Counted from the first letter of the stretch, positions 33,754-43,293 are shown. The stretch is 64,000 nt of DNA from Cellulomonas sp. WB94 (GCF_003115775.1 NZ_QEES01000002.1:248001-312000); one strand, 5' to 3'. The notes: a model not told the origin generated them from the sequence alone. Numbers and translations: made by a program.

Positions 33754-34515
33754 ATGGCGATGAGCAACAGCGCCGGCGCGCCGACGCGGCCGAGCGAGGG
33801 AACAGCCACCACCGTGGTTCTCGTGGTCGAGGACGAGCCCGCGATCGCGTCGGCGATCGTCCAACGGCTGTCGGCCGAGGGGTGGCGCGTCGAGTCGGTC
33901 GGTGACGGGCATGCGGGCGTCGAGGCGGCGGCCCGGATGCAGCCCGACGTCGTCGTGCTCGACGTGATGCTCCCCGGCATCGACGGGCTCGAGGTGTGCC
34001 GGCGCATCCAGGCCGAGCGACCGGTGCCCGTCCTCATGCTCACGGCGCGCGACGACGAGACCGACATGCTCATCGGGCTCGGCGTGGGCGCCGACGACTA
34101 CATGACCAAGCCCTTCTCGATGCGCGAGCTCGTCGCGCGGACCAAGGCGCTGCTGCGGCGGACCGAACGCGCGGCCCGGGCAGCCGAGCTCGCGAGCACA
34201 CCGAGCCTCGCCGAGCCGGCGCTGACCGTGGGCGACGTCGTCGTCGACCAGGCCCAGCGCCGGGTCTACCGCGGCGACGTCGAGGTGCATCTCACGCCCA
34301 CCGAGTTCGACCTCCTCGTGACGCTCGCCGGGAGCCCGCGCACCGTGCTCACGCGCGAGCGGTTGCTCGCCGAGGTGTGGGACTGGGTCGACGCGAGCGG
34401 CACCCGCACCGTCGACTCGCACGTCAAGGCGCTGCGGCGCAAGCTCGGCGCCGACCTCATCCGCACGGTGCACGGCGTCGGGTACGCCTTCGAGCCGGCG
34501 GAGCCGCCCGAGTGA
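33754..34515 (+). CDS. OmpR-family response regulator
   Basis: This 253-residue protein has a receiver domain (VVLVVEDEPAIASAI with acidic pocket, VVVLDVMLPGIDGLEV with phospho-acceptor Asp at about residue 69, MLTARDD with the switch Thr, and DDYMTKPFS with the Lys). A winged-helix DNA-binding domain follows (VDQAQRRVYRGDVEVHLTPTEFDLLVTLAGSPRTVLTRERLLAEVW through DLIRTVHGVGYAFE). ATG 33754 or 33760 are possible starts; no strong ribosome-binding site is seen. It overlaps the histidine kinase gene by 4 bases (GTGA), so the two form one operon. The signal is unknown. Confidence 0.92.
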   Translation: MAMSNSAGAPTRPSEGTATTVVLVVEDEPAIASAIVQRLSAEGWRVESVGDGHAGVEAAARMQPDVVVLDVMLPGIDGLEVCRRIQAERPVPVLMLTARDDETDMLIGLGVGADDYMTKPFSMRELVARTKALLRRTERAARAAELASTPSLAEPALTVGDVVVDQAQRRVYRGDVEVHLTPTEFDLLVTLAGSPRTVLTRERLLAEVWDWVDASGTRTVDSHVKALRRKLGADLIRTVHGVGYAFEPAEPPE

Positions 34516-35600
34516 GCATGCCCCAGCACGTGCGCGGCGAGGCCCTGCGGGGCAGGCTGCCGGACGTGCGTCCGCTCGACGGCCTGCGTTCGATCAAGAT
34601 CAAGCTCGGGGTGCTCGTCGCGGCGACGGTGACGCTCGCCGCGCTCATCACGTGGCTCGGCACCAACAACCACCTCGGGCCGTCGCGCACGCTCCCGCTC
34701 GCGATCCTCATCTCGCTCGTCCTCACCCAGCTCCTGGCGCGCGGCATGACGTCGCCGCTGCGTGAGATGACGGCGGCCGCACGCGCGATGGCGGGCGGCG
34801 ACTACTCCCGGCGCGTGCGGGCGACGAGCCGCGACGAGGTCGGGCAGCTCGCGACCGCGTTCAACACGATGGCCGACGACCTCGAGCAGGCCGACACGCT
34901 GCGGCGCGAGCTGATCGCCAACGTCTCGCACGAGCTGCGCACCCCGGTGACGGCGCTGCAGGCCCAGCTCGAGAACATCGTCGACGGCGTGAGCGAGGCC
35001 GACCCGGCGACGATGCGCGTCGCGCTCGCGCAGACCGAACGCCTGGGCCGGCTGGTCACCTACCTGCTGGACCTGTCGCGCGTCGAGGCGGGCGCCGTGG
35101 GCCTGGAGATCACGGAGGTCCCGCTGCGAGCGTTCCTCGAGGAGGCCGCGGCCGGCGCGTCGCTCGTGGGGGCCGACAAGGGGCTCACGTTCCCCGTCGA
35201 GGTCGACCCGCCCGACCTCGTGGTGCCGGCGGACCCCGAGCGCCTCCACCAGGTCGTGGCCAACCTCCTGCACAACGCCGTCCGGCACTCCCCTCCCGAC
35301 GAGGAGGTCCGGCTCGTCGCGACGCGTTCTGGGTCCGACGTGCGCATTGACGTCGTCGACCACGGCCCCGGGATCGACCGGGCGCAGCGCGCCCAGGTCT
35401 TCGAACGGTTCGCCCGCGGCAACAACCCCGCGATCACCGGCCAGGCGTCGACCGGCGGCACGGGGCTGGGCCTCGCGATCGCGCGGTGGGCGATCTCGTT
35501 GCACGGCGGGTCGATCGAGGTCGCCGACACCGACGTCGGCTGCACCATGCGGGTGACCCTGCCGAGCCGGCGACCGACGTCGTTCTTCGCGCGCAGGTAG
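34512..35600 (+). CDS. Sensor histidine kinase
   Basis: This 362-residue kinase has two close membrane segments (KLGVLVAATVTLAALITWLG and LPLAILISLVLTQLLARGM) with a short loop between them, so it has almost no extracellular sensor. A HAMP domain (TSPLREMTAAARAMAGGDYSRRV) is followed by the H-box ELIANVSHELRTPVTALQAQLENIVDG, N-box HQVVANLLHNAVRH, and G-boxes DHGPGIDRAQ and GGTGLGLAIARW. The start GTG 34512 overlaps the regulator stop; ATG 34518 is an alternative. It pairs with the response regulator upstream. With so short a loop it probably senses the membrane or a partner protein. Confidence 0.92.
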   Translation: MSMPQHVRGEALRGRLPDVRPLDGLRSIKIKLGVLVAATVTLAALITWLGTNNHLGPSRTLPLAILISLVLTQLLARGMTSPLREMTAAARAMAGGDYSRRVRATSRDEVGQLATAFNTMADDLEQADTLRRELIANVSHELRTPVTALQAQLENIVDGVSEADPATMRVALAQTERLGRLVTYLLDLSRVEAGAVGLEITEVPLRAFLEEAAAGASLVGADKGLTFPVEVDPPDLVVPADPERLHQVVANLLHNAVRHSPPDEEVRLVATRSGSDVRIDVVDHGPGIDRAQRAQVFERFARGNNPAITGQASTGGTGLGLAIARWAISLHGGSIEVADTDVGCTMRVTLPSRRPTSFFARR

Positions 35601-35749
35601 ATCACATGACCCGTCGGGACGATTACCGCACCCCCCCTTTGTCCTCGCCCGAAGGGGTCGTTGCCCTGCGTTGACCAGATTGTCGACGTGTCGTGAAAGT
35701 GCGTCCCCGATGCCTTCCGGGGCGCGTCGCCACAGGTCGCAGGCCGTAG

Positions 35750-35763
35750 TGTTGTCAACAACA
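35750..35763. promoter_or_regulatory. Palindrome upstream of kgd
   Basis: TGTTGT-CA-ACAACA is a perfect 6-bp inverted repeat with a 2-bp centre, 50 bp upstream of the kgd start. The form resembles sites of GntR/FadR or LacI-type regulators. It stands out in DNA this rich in GC. No regulator gene is adjacent. Confidence 0.4.
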
Positions 35764-35813
35764 GAACCGACGATGACGCGGAAGATGCCGCGGCGGAAGT
35801 GGGCGGAACTCGC

Positions 35814-38800
35814 GTGTCCCAGAAGGCTCAGCCCGACTCGAACCACGCCGACTTCGGAGCCAACGAATGGCTCGTGGACGAGCTGTACGAGCAATACCTC
35901 AAGGACAAGGACGCGGTCGACCCCGCGTGGTGGGAGTTCTTCGAGGGCTACCGGCCTTCCGGAGCCACGACGACCGCTCCCGTCGCAGCCGCGCCGGCAC
36001 CCTCGGCTCCGCCCGCGCCCGCGGGCGCCCCGGCCGCCGCCGTCCCCGCGACGCCCGCGGTCCCGACCCCCGCGGTCCAGGCGTCCGCGGTCGCGTCGTC
36101 TGCGGACCCGTCGTCCGTCGTGGCCGCTCCGGCGGCATCCCCGACGCCGGTCGCCGAGCCGGAGCCGACGGCACTCGCCCTCGCCTCGCCGGTCGCCACC
36201 GCACAGCCCGCCACGGCGCCCTACGCCGAGGTCGCGGCGACGCACCACCTGCCCGAGCCCGCCGTCGAGGCGACCGACGACGTGCAGAAGCTTCGCGGCC
36301 CCGCCGCGCGCGTCGTGGCGAACATGGAGGCGAGCCTCGAGGTCCCCACGGCGACCTCGGTGCGTGCGATCCCGGCCAAGCTGATGGTCGACAACCGCAT
36401 CGTCATCAACAACCACCTGGCCAGGACTCGCGGCGGCAAGATCTCCTTCACGCACCTCATCGGGTTCGCGCTCGTCGAGGCACTCGCGGACATGCCCGCG
36501 ATGAACACCGCCTTCACGCTCCTGGCCGACAAGCCCGCCGTGCTCACCCCTGCGCACGTCAACCTCGGGCTCGCGATCGACCTCGCCAAGCCCGACGGCA
36601 CCCGGCAGCTGCTCGTGCCGAGCATCAAGAAGGCCGACACGCTCGACTTCGCGCAGTTCTGGAGCGCGTACGAGGACGTCGTCCGCCGCGCGCGCGGCAA
36701 CAAGCTGACGGTCGAGGACTTCGCCGGGACGACGATCTCGCTCACGAACCCGGGCACGATCGGCACGGTCCACTCGGTCCCGCGCCTCATGGCCGGGCAG
36801 GGCACGATCATCGGCGTCGGCGCCATGGACTACCCGGCAGAGTTCGCCGGCACGTCCGAGGACCAGCTCAACCGGATGGGCGTGTCGAAGGTCCTCACGA
36901 TCACCTCGACGTACGACCACCGCATCATCCAGGGCGCGCAGTCGGGCGACTTCCTGCGCATCCTCGGCGTCAAGCTGCTCGGGAGCGACGGCTTCTACGA
37001 CCGCGTGTTCACCGCACTGCGCGTCCCGTACGAGCCGGTCCGGTGGGTCCGGGACTCGTCCAACGACCCGGACGCCGAGGCGATCAAGCCGGCACGGATC
37101 GCCGAGCTGATCCACTCCTACCGCTCGCGCGGCCACCTCATGGCGGACACCGACCCGCTCGCGTACCGCCAGCGCAAGCACCCGGACCTCGACATCCAGT
37201 CGCACGGCCTCACGCTGTGGGACCTCGACCGCACGTTCCCGACCGGCGGGTTCACCGGCAAGCCGCGTGCGCGGATGCGCGAGGTCCTCGGACTCCTGCG
37301 CGACTCCTACTGCCGGTCCGTCGGCGTCGAGTACATGCACCTGCAGGACCCGCGCCAGCGCCGATGGCTCCAGGAGCGCCTCGAGTCCGGGTACGCGCGC
37401 ACACCGCGTGAGGACCAGCTGCGCATCCTGCGCCGGCTCAATGCCGCGGAGGCGTTCGAGACGTTCCTGCAGACCAAGTACGTCGGGCAGAAGCGCTTCT
37501 CGCTCGAGGGCGGCGAGGCCGTCATCCCGCTGCTCGACGCGATCCTGTCGAAGGCCGCGGACGGCGGGCTCGACGAGGTCGGCATCGGCATGGCCCACCG
37601 CGGACGGCTCAACGTGCTCGCCAACATCGCGGGCAAGAGCTACGGCCAGATCTTCAGCGAGTTCGAGGGCAACCAGGACCCGAAGTCGGTCCAGGGCTCG
37701 GGCGACGTCAAGTACCACCTCGGCACCGAGGGCACGTTCACCGCGGAGTCCGGCGCGACGACCCAGGTCTACCTCGCGGCGAACCCGTCGCACCTCGAGG
37801 CCGTCGACCCGGTGCTCGAGGGCATCGTGCGCGCCAAGCAGGACCGGATCGACCTCGGCGGCGACGGGTTCTCCGTGCTGCCGATCCTGATCCACGGCGA
37901 CGCGGCGTTCGCGGGCCAGGGCGTCGTCTTCGAGACGCTCAACCTCTCGCAGCTGCGCGGCTACCGCACCGGCGGCACGATCCACGTGATCATCAACAAC
38001 CAGGTCGGGTTCACGACCGGCGCGTCCTCGTCGCGGTCCTCGCAGTACGCCACCGACGTGGCCAAGGGCCTGCAGGTGCCGATCTTCCACGTCAACGGGG
38101 ACGACCCCGAGGCGTGCGTGCGCGTCGCCGAGCTCGCGTTCGAGTACCGCGAGCAGTTCGACCGCGACGTGATCGTGGACATGGTCTGCTACCGGCGTCG
38201 CGGCCACAACGAGGGCGACGACCCGTCGATGACGCAGCCGCTCATGTACAACCTCATCGAGGCGAAGCGCTCGGTCCGCAAGCTCTACACCGAGACGCTC
38301 GTCGCACGCGGCGACATCACGGTCGACGAGGCCGAGCATGTCCTGCGGGACTACCAGACGCAGCTCGAGCGGGTCTTCAGCGAGACACGTGAGGGTGGCT
38401 ACACCCCGCCGCCGTCGAGCGAGCCGGTCGCCGGGCTGGAACGCCCGGAGTCCCAGCTCGAGGACGCCGGCGTCATGGTCGGCTGGAAGACGGCCGTCGA
38501 CGCGAGCGTGCTCGAGCGGATCGGCCGCGCGCACGTCCGGCCACCCGAGGGGTTCACGATCCACCCCAAGCTCGCCCAGCTGCTCGCCAAGCGCGAGCAG
38601 ATGTCACGCGAGGGCGGGATCGACTGGGGCTACGGCGAGCTGCTGGCGTTCGGCTCACTGCTCATCGAGGGCACACCGGTGCGGCTGGCCGGGCAGGACT
38701 CGCGCCGCGGGACGTTCGTGCAGCGGCACGCCGTCATGCACGACCGCCAGACGGGCGCCGAGTGGACGCCGCTGCTCTACCTGGCGGCCGACCAGGCGAA

Positions 38801-39641
38801 GTTCTGGATCTACGACTCGTCCCTGAGCGAGTACGCGGCCCTCGGCTTCGAGTACGGCTACTCGGTCGAGCGCCCGGACGCGCTCGTCCTGTGGGAGGCG
38901 CAGTTCGGCGACTTCGTCAACGGCGCGCAGACGGTCATCGACGAGTTCATCTCCTCGGCGCAGCAGAAGTGGGGCCAGCACTCGTCGGTCGTCCTGCTCC
39001 TGCCGCACGGCTACGAGGGCCAGGGACCGGACCACTCGTCGGCACGGATCGAGCGGTTCCTGCAGATGTGCGCCGAGGACAACCTCACGGTGGCACAGCC
39101 GTCGACCCCCGCCTCGCACTTCCACCTGCTCCGGCGCCAGGCCTACGACCGTCCGCGTCGACCCCTCGTCGTCTTCACACCGAAGTCGATGCTGCGGCTC
39201 AAGGCCTCGGCGTCCGACGTCGCCGACTTCACCTCGGGCACGTTCCGGACGGTCATCGGGGACGACGTGGCGGCGACGCGCGCGAGCCAGGTCGACCGCG
39301 TGGTGCTCTGCTCGGGCAAGGTCTACTGGGACCTGCTCGCGCACCGCACCGAGATCGGCGACGAGCGGACCGCGATCGTCCGCCTCGAGCAGCTGTACCC
39401 GCTCGACGGCGACACGCTCGCGGAGGTCCTCGCGCCGTACGGCGACACCGAGCTCGTGTGGGTCCAGGACGAGCCTGAGAACCAGGGCCCGTGGACCCAC
39501 GTGTCGATGCACCTGCCGCAGGTCGTCGGGCGCCCGGTCCGGGTCGTCTCGCGGTCGGCGTCGGCGTCGCCGGCCGCAGGTCGGGCCAAGCAGCACCAGG
39601 CCGAGCAGGCTGCCCTCCTCGAGGGCGCTTTCGCGCGGTGA
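35814..39641 (+). CDS. kgd: Multifunctional 2-oxoglutarate dehydrogenase/decarboxylase (E1 with E2-type domain)
   Basis: This 1275-residue enzyme decarboxylates 2-oxoglutarate in the TCA cycle and can also make hydroxy-oxoadipate. It is the actinobacterial fusion form. An N-terminal segment ([29 protein letters not shown]) and an Ala/Pro-rich linker (about residues 50-145) come first. An E2-type acyltransferase domain follows ([21 protein letters not shown], with catalytic [14 protein letters not shown]). The E1 domain has [34 protein letters not shown] and the [15 protein letters not shown] thiamine-diphosphate region. GTG 35814 (SQKAQPD) is the likely start; GTG 35799 also fits the frame. 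In this group activity is controlled by GarA and PknG; neither gene is in the window. Confidence 0.93.
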   Translation: MSQKAQPDSNHADFGANEWLVDELYEQYLKDKDAVDPAWWEFFEGYRPSGATTTAPVAAAPAPSAPPAPAGAPAAAVPATPAVPTPAVQASAVASSADPSSVVAAPAASPTPVAEPEPTALALASPVATAQPATAPYAEVAATHHLPEPAVEATDDVQKLRGPAARVVANMEASLEVPTATSVRAIPAKLMVDNRIVINNHLARTRGGKISFTHLIGFALVEALADMPAMNTAFTLLADKPAVLTPAHVNLGLAIDLAKPDGTRQLLVPSIKKADTLDFAQFWSAYEDVVRRARGNKLTVEDFAGTTISLTNPGTIGTVHSVPRLMAGQGTIIGVGAMDYPAEFAGTSEDQLNRMGVSKVLTITSTYDHRIIQGAQSGDFLRILGVKLLGSDGFYDRVFTALRVPYEPVRWVRDSSNDPDAEAIKPARIAELIHSYRSRGHLMADTDPLAYRQRKHPDLDIQSHGLTLWDLDRTFPTGGFTGKPRARMREVLGLLRDSYCRSVGVEYMHLQDPRQRRWLQERLESGYARTPREDQLRILRRLNAAEAFETFLQTKYVGQKRFSLEGGEAVIPLLDAILSKAADGGLDEVGIGMAHRGRLNVLANIAGKSYGQIFSEFEGNQDPKSVQGSGDVKYHLGTEGTFTAESGATTQVYLAANPSHLEAVDPVLEGIVRAKQDRIDLGGDGFSVLPILIHGDAAFAGQGVVFETLNLSQLRGYRTGGTIHVIINNQVGFTTGASSSRSSQYATDVAKGLQVPIFHVNGDDPEACVRVAELAFEYREQFDRDVIVDMVCYRRRGHNEGDDPSMTQPLMYNLIEAKRSVRKLYTETLVARGDITVDEAEHVLRDYQTQLERVFSETREGGYTPPPSSEPVAGLERPESQLEDAGVMVGWKTAVDASVLERIGRAHVRPPEGFTIHPKLAQLLAKREQMSREGGIDWGYGELLAFGSLLIEGTPVRLAGQDSRRGTFVQRHAVMHDRQTGAEWTPLLYLAADQAKFWIYDSSLSEYAALGFEYGYSVERPDALVLWEAQFGDFVNGAQTVIDEFISSAQQKWGQHSSVVLLLPHGYEGQGPDHSSARIERFLQMCAEDNLTVAQPSTPASHFHLLRRQAYDRPRRPLVVFTPKSMLRLKASASDVADFTSGTFRTVIGDDVAATRASQVDRVVLCSGKVYWDLLAHRTEIGDERTAIVRLEQLYPLDGDTLAEVLAPYGDTELVWVQDEPENQGPWTHVSMHLPQVVGRPVRVVSRSASASPAAGRAKQHQAEQAALLEGAFAR

Positions 39642-39770
39642 GGCTCCGGCGCGCCCGGCGATGACCGCGGCCCGGCGCGCCCTGCCTGCGACACTGGGGC
39701 CGACACGTGCGGCGTCACCGGGCAAGCGACCCGGCCGACCCGCGCACACGACTTCCGAGGAGTGATGACT

Positions 39771-40370
39771 GTGGGCGACCTGCCGCTGCGCCTGGCGGTG
39801 ATCGGCGACGAGCTGGTCGCCGGCGTGGGCGACCCGAAGGGCCTCGGGTGGGTCGGGCGCGTCGCCGCGCGCACCCATGCCCCGACCCCCGTGACCGTCC
39901 TGACGCTGGCCGTGCCCGGTGAGACCAGCACCGCGCTCGGCGCGCGCTGGGAGGACGAGGTCGATCGGCGCCTGTCCCCCGAGGCGGACAACCGCCTCGT
40001 CGTCGCCCTCGGTCGCGCGGACGTCGAGGCCGGGCTGTCGCTTGCGCGGAGCCGGCTCAACCTCGCGAACGTCCTCGACATCGCCGAGCAGCGCCGGATC
40101 AGCACGTTCGTCGTCGGCCCGCCGCCGGGCCGCGCCGGGGACGGCGACAAGATCGCCGACCTCTCCGGAGCCTATGGCGACGTCGCGACGCGACGACGGG
40201 TCCCCTACGTGGACACCTACACCCCGCTCGCGGCGCACGAGCAGTGGCTCGGTGACCTCGCCGCAGGCGACGGTGTCCTGCCCGGTCAGGCCGGCTACGG
40301 GCTCATGGCATGGCTCGTGCTCCACACCGGGTGGCACGGCTGGCTCGGGCTGCCCGACGACGCCGTCTGA
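39771..40370 (+). CDS. SGNH/GDSL-type hydrolase, possibly degenerate
   Basis: This 199-residue protein has the SGNH start LRLAVIGDELVAGVGDPKGLGWVGRVA (block I with E where GDSL has S), a middle block LVVALGRADVEAGLSL and a late DGVLPGQAGYGLMAWLV. The usual catalytic Ser of block I and the DxxH of block V are not clearly present, so activity is doubtful. A ribosome-binding site CGAGGAG (39756-39762) lies 8 bases before GTG 39771; ATG 39765 is too close. It follows kgd by 130 bp on the same strand and may be cotranscribed with it. Confidence 0.75.
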   Translation: MGDLPLRLAVIGDELVAGVGDPKGLGWVGRVAARTHAPTPVTVLTLAVPGETSTALGARWEDEVDRRLSPEADNRLVVALGRADVEAGLSLARSRLNLANVLDIAEQRRISTFVVGPPPGRAGDGDKIADLSGAYGDVATRRRVPYVDTYTPLAAHEQWLGDLAAGDGVLPGQAGYGLMAWLVLHTGWHGWLGLPDDAV

Positions 40371-40373
40371 GCT

Positions 40374-40408
40374 CGGGTCACCCGACCTGAGCCCGGCCGG
40401 GTGACCCG
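40374..40408. terminator. Bidirectional terminator between convergent genes
   Basis: CGGGTCACCC (40374-40383) and GGGTGACCCG (40399-40408) form a perfect 10-bp stem with a 15-base loop. It lies just after the GDSL gene and just after the PadR gene on the other strand. Confidence 0.65.
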
Positions 40409-40456
40409 CTCACTGCAGCGTCACGCGCACTGCGGCGTCGCGCTCACTGCAGCGTC
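40407..40456. repeat. Short tandem copies of the PadR gene tail
   Basis: On the minus strand the end of the PadR gene, ACGCTGCAGTGAGCG, is followed by a degenerate copy and then an exact second copy, CTGCAGTGAGCG included. The spacing of about 34 bp suggests a tandem duplication around the stop codon. It is non-coding beyond the real stop at 40444. Confidence 0.5.
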
Positions 40457-41052
40457 GCTCGCACAGCGGTACGGGCACTCTCGAGGACCGTCCGCAGCGT
40501 GTCGACGGTGAGCTGGGTGACCCCGTCGACCGCGTCGACCCGGCGCAGCTCGGCCCGCAGGTCGTCCCGGAACCGTTGGAGCATCGCCTCGCTCTCGGTC
40601 CAGCGCACGTGCGAGGCGGTCCGGGCGTCACCCGGTCGCGCGCTCGCTGCGGGGACGGCCGATGCCCGCGCCTGTTGGGCCGCCGCCGCCAGGTCGGCCC
40701 GCAGTCCGGCCATCGAGCCGCGGACGTCGGCACGCACCTGAGCGGCGAGGCCGCGAACCGTCTCGGCGAGCCCCTCCTCGAGCGACGCGAGCTCCCCGCT
40801 GCGCGCGGCGAGCTCGGCCAGGCCGGCATCCGTGAGCGCGTAGGTGCCCTTCCGGCCGTCGTCCACGCGTCGGACCAGCCCTTCCTCCTCGAGCCGGGCG
40901 AGACGCGGGTAGACAGTCCCCGGGCTCGGCCGGTAGGTCCCCCCGAACCGGTCCGCGAGGGCCGTGATGAGCTCGTAGCCGTGCTTGGGCCCGGACTCCA
41001 GCAGGGAGAGCAGGTACAGCCTCAGCTGGCCGTGGGCGAACACCGGCGCCAT
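40444..41052 (-). CDS. PadR family transcriptional regulator
   Basis: This 202-residue protein has the PadR winged helix at residues 4-85: HGQLRLYLLSLLESGPKHGYELITALADRFGGTYRPSPGTVYPRLARLEEEGLVRRVDDGRKGTYALTDAG. The C-terminal part (LEEGLAETVRGLAAQVRADV on) is a longer helical region than in the short PadR class. It starts within one base of the DUF4097 gene (TGATG), so the two are translated together and the regulator probably represses its own operon. A strong palindrome upstream of the DUF4097 gene is the likely operator. Confidence 0.92.
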   Translation of the reverse strand: MAPVFAHGQLRLYLLSLLESGPKHGYELITALADRFGGTYRPSPGTVYPRLARLEEEGLVRRVDDGRKGTYALTDAGLAELAARSGELASLEEGLAETVRGLAAQVRADVRGSMAGLRADLAAAAQQARASAVPAASARPGDARTASHVRWTESEAMLQRFRDDLRAELRRVDAVDGVTQLTVDTLRTVLESARTAVRATLQ

Positions 41053-41870
41053 CACGCCACCCCGCCGCCGCGCAGGACCGTCAGGTGACCGGAGACGCTC
41101 GTGGTGGACACGAAGCACGCACCCTCGCCCGAGCGCAGGTCGACCTTCGTCTGACCGGGCATCGGCGCCTTGTAGTCGTGCCCGTCGACGACGACCCGGC
41201 CCGTCACGCTGCGCGCCTCGACGTTCACGCCGCGCCCCTGGGGCAGCCGCACCGTGATGTCTCCCGAGACGGTCGTCGCGCCGATCGAGGACGTCCCGGT
41301 CGAGACGTCGAGCACCAGGGCGCCGGCGACCGTGTTCGCGTGCACGCGCGCGAGGTCCCCCGCTGCGGTGACGTCGCCGGAGACGGTGTTGAGGGTCAGG
41401 TCACCGGTGTGGCCTCGGACGACGATCTCGCCCGAGACCGCGTTCGCCGACAGCGCGCCACGCGTCGAGTCGGTCACGATGCTCCCCGAGACGGTCGAGA
41501 CGCTCGCGTCGTGCTGGACGCCCGCGAGCAGGCCCTCGGCAGTCACCGTGCCGAGCTTCACGGCGATGGTGCGCGGCACGGCGATGTGCACGTCGGCCGA
41601 GTCCTTGTCGCGGAAGGTGCGGAACTTCTCGACGAAGGCCTCCCAGCCGACGAGCGTGAAGCTGTACCCGACCCGCAGCTCGCCGTCGGCCAGCGACACC
41701 TCGAGCGGCTTGCCGCTCACGGCGTGGACCTCGATGCGCGCGCCGGTCTCGGCGGGGTCGTCGTGCACGACGACATCGACCCGGCCGCCCACCAGCTGCA
41801 CCCGCAGCGAGTCGACCTGTTCTACCTCGATGATCTGCGGGCCGGCAACGACCCAGGACTCCGTGGGCAT
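41052..41870 (-). CDS. DUF4097 family beta-strand repeat protein
   Basis: This 272-residue protein has a repeated beta-strand pattern (TVSGSIVTDS, AVSGEIVVRGH, TVSGDVTAAGD, TVSGDITVRLP, SVTGRVVVDGH, SVSGHLTVLRG), the DUF4097 adhesin-like helix of stacked strands. It has no signal peptide and no membrane segment, so it is probably cytoplasmic. The function of DUF4097 is unknown. It is the first gene of an operon with a PadR regulator and lies just downstream of a 17-bp perfect palindrome (41881-41925). PadR-DUF4097 pairs are common in actinomycetes and often answer to envelope stress; that is not shown here. Confidence 0.9.
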   Translation of the reverse strand: MPTESWVVAGPQIIEVEQVDSLRVQLVGGRVDVVVHDDPAETGARIEVHAVSGKPLEVSLADGELRVGYSFTLVGWEAFVEKFRTFRDKDSADVHIAVPRTIAVKLGTVTAEGLLAGVQHDASVSTVSGSIVTDSTRGALSANAVSGEIVVRGHTGDLTLNTVSGDVTAAGDLARVHANTVAGALVLDVSTGTSSIGATTVSGDITVRLPQGRGVNVEARSVTGRVVVDGHDYKAPMPGQTKVDLRSGEGACFVSTTSVSGHLTVLRGGGVA

Positions 41871-41880
41871 GACTGCTCCT

Positions 41881-41925
41881 CATTTCGAGATATATCGCGT
41901 TCAAGACACGATATATCTCGAAATG
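41881..41925. promoter_or_regulatory. PadR operator, 17-bp perfect inverted repeat
   Basis: CATTTCGAGATATATCG (41881-41897) is exactly repeated in inverse as CGATATATCTCGAAATG (41909-41925), with an 11-bp spacer. The arms are AT-rich in GC-rich DNA. The TATATCG/CGATATA half-sites match the general PadR-type operator as known. It lies 10 bp upstream of the DUF4097-PadR operon start, so it covers the promoter. Confidence 0.75.
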
Positions 41926-41941
41926 CCCAGGAGGCAAGGAG

Positions 41942-43015
41942 TCAGGACACGAGCCCCGCACCCCGCAGCTCGACCGTGAGGTCCTGCGGGTTCGTGGCGA
42001 CCGAGCAGGCCTCCTCGTACGTGATGACGTCATCACGGATCAGCTGGAACAGGTGCTGGTCGAACGTCTGCATCTTGTAGTACTCACCCTCACGGATGAG
42101 GTCGAGGAGCGGCGGGGCGGTCGACGGGTCGAGGATCGCCTCGGCCGTGCGGCCGGTGTTGACGAGCACCTCGATGGCGGGCCTCCGGCCGGTGCCGTCA
42201 GCCTTGCGCACCAGTCGCTGCGACACGATGCCGCGCAACGCCTGCGCCAGCGCGATGCGGATCTGCTTCTGCTCGTGCGGCGGGAAGAAGTCGACGATCC
42301 GGTTGACGGACTCCGCCGCGTCGATCGTGTGCAGGGTCGACAGGACGAGGTGCCCGGTCTCGGCGGCGGACAGCGCGGCACGCACGGTCTCGACGTCGCG
42401 CATCTCGCCGACCAGGATCACATCGGGGTCCTGCCGCATCGCCGCACGGAGCGCGACGGTGAAGTCCGCCGTGTCCTGACGCACCTCGCGCTGCGAGATG
42501 ATCGCCTTCTTGTCGTGGTGGAGGATCTCGATCGGGTCCTCGATCGTCACGATGTTGACCTCACGGAAGGAGTTGATGAGGTCGACCATCGAGGCCAGGG
42601 TCGTCGTCTTGCCCGAGCCTGTGGGCCCCGTCACGAGGATCAGCCCGCGCGGCTCGAGGGCCAGCTCGCCGACGACCTCGGGCAGCCCGAGCTCCGCCAG
42701 GGACTGCGCCCCGATCGACACGCGCCGGAACACGAGACCGAACGTCCCACGGGCCTGGAACGCGTTGACGCGGAAGCGCCCGACCCCCGAGACGGAGAAC
42801 GCGAAGTCCGCCTCGTGCGTCCTGCGGAACTCGTCCACCAGGTCCTCGGGCAGCACCTCGGCGACCATGTGCTCGGTGTCGTTGGGGCGCAGCTCGGGTA
42901 CCTGCAGCTTGCGCAACCTCCCGTCGACACGGACGCGCGGGGCGGACCCGACCTTCACGTGCAGGTCGGAGCCTCCCGTGCTCGCGAGGGCATGAAGCAG
43001 CGGGATCACGGACAT
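41942..43015 (-). CDS. PilT-like twitching ATPase
   Basis: This 357-residue hexameric ATPase has the PilT layout. The N-terminal PAS-like domain (SDLHVKVGSAPRVRVDGRL) is followed by Walker A ILVTGPTGSGKTTTLASM, the Asp box IVTIEDPIEILH, Walker B QDPDVILVGEMRDVETV and the His box LVLSTLHTIDA. The C-terminal retraction segment reads PPLLDLIREGEYYKMQTFDQHL, like the AIRNLIRE motif of PilT. ATG 43015 is chosen over 43051 by the family start. No PilB, PilC or type IV pilin gene is next to it in the window. Confidence 0.92.
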   Translation of the reverse strand: MSVIPLLHALASTGGSDLHVKVGSAPRVRVDGRLRKLQVPELRPNDTEHMVAEVLPEDLVDEFRRTHEADFAFSVSGVGRFRVNAFQARGTFGLVFRRVSIGAQSLAELGLPEVVGELALEPRGLILVTGPTGSGKTTTLASMVDLINSFREVNIVTIEDPIEILHHDKKAIISQREVRQDTADFTVALRAAMRQDPDVILVGEMRDVETVRAALSAAETGHLVLSTLHTIDAAESVNRIVDFFPPHEQKQIRIALAQALRGIVSQRLVRKADGTGRRPAIEVLVNTGRTAEAILDPSTAPPLLDLIREGEYYKMQTFDQHLFQLIRDDVITYEEACSVATNPQDLTVELRGAGLVS

Positions 43016-43187
43016 GGGCTGGTCACTCACCCCTCGTACATCGGAGCGCACCCGGCCCGACTTGAACCCGTGACGGCGTCAGATCGCCGGTCGCACCCAG
43101 GGGAGCGGCGAACGCGACCCGCACAGTGTGGGACGATGGAGCCGAATCCGGCGCGCACCGTGGGCGCCAGAACCCGAGGAGATACCG

Positions 43188-43262
43188 ATGAGCAAGCGTG
43201 GCCGCAAGCGTCGCGCCCGCAAGGGCAGTGCCGCGAACCACGGCAACCGCCCGAACGCCTGA
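43188..43262 (+). CDS. 50S ribosomal protein bL37
   Basis: This 24-residue gene encodes a very basic peptide beginning MSKRGRKRRARKG and ending NHGNRPNA. That is the pattern of bL37, a tiny ribosomal protein described in mycobacteria and shared by actinomycetes. The ribosome-binding site GAGGAG (43176-43181) is strong and 6 bases from ATG 43188. A perfect terminator hairpin lies 31 bp after the stop. It is too short for usual ORF finding and is easily missed. Confidence 0.85.
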   Translation: MSKRGRKRRARKGSAANHGNRPNA

Positions 43263-43293
43263 GTCGTTCGCGCGGACGTCAGAGACATGACGC

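Noticed and set aside
34266-38564. 1432-codon minus-strand frame under kgd and the two-component genes
   Set aside because: It is a long antisense frame caused by high GC; the plus-strand genes have clear domains and the minus-strand frame has none.
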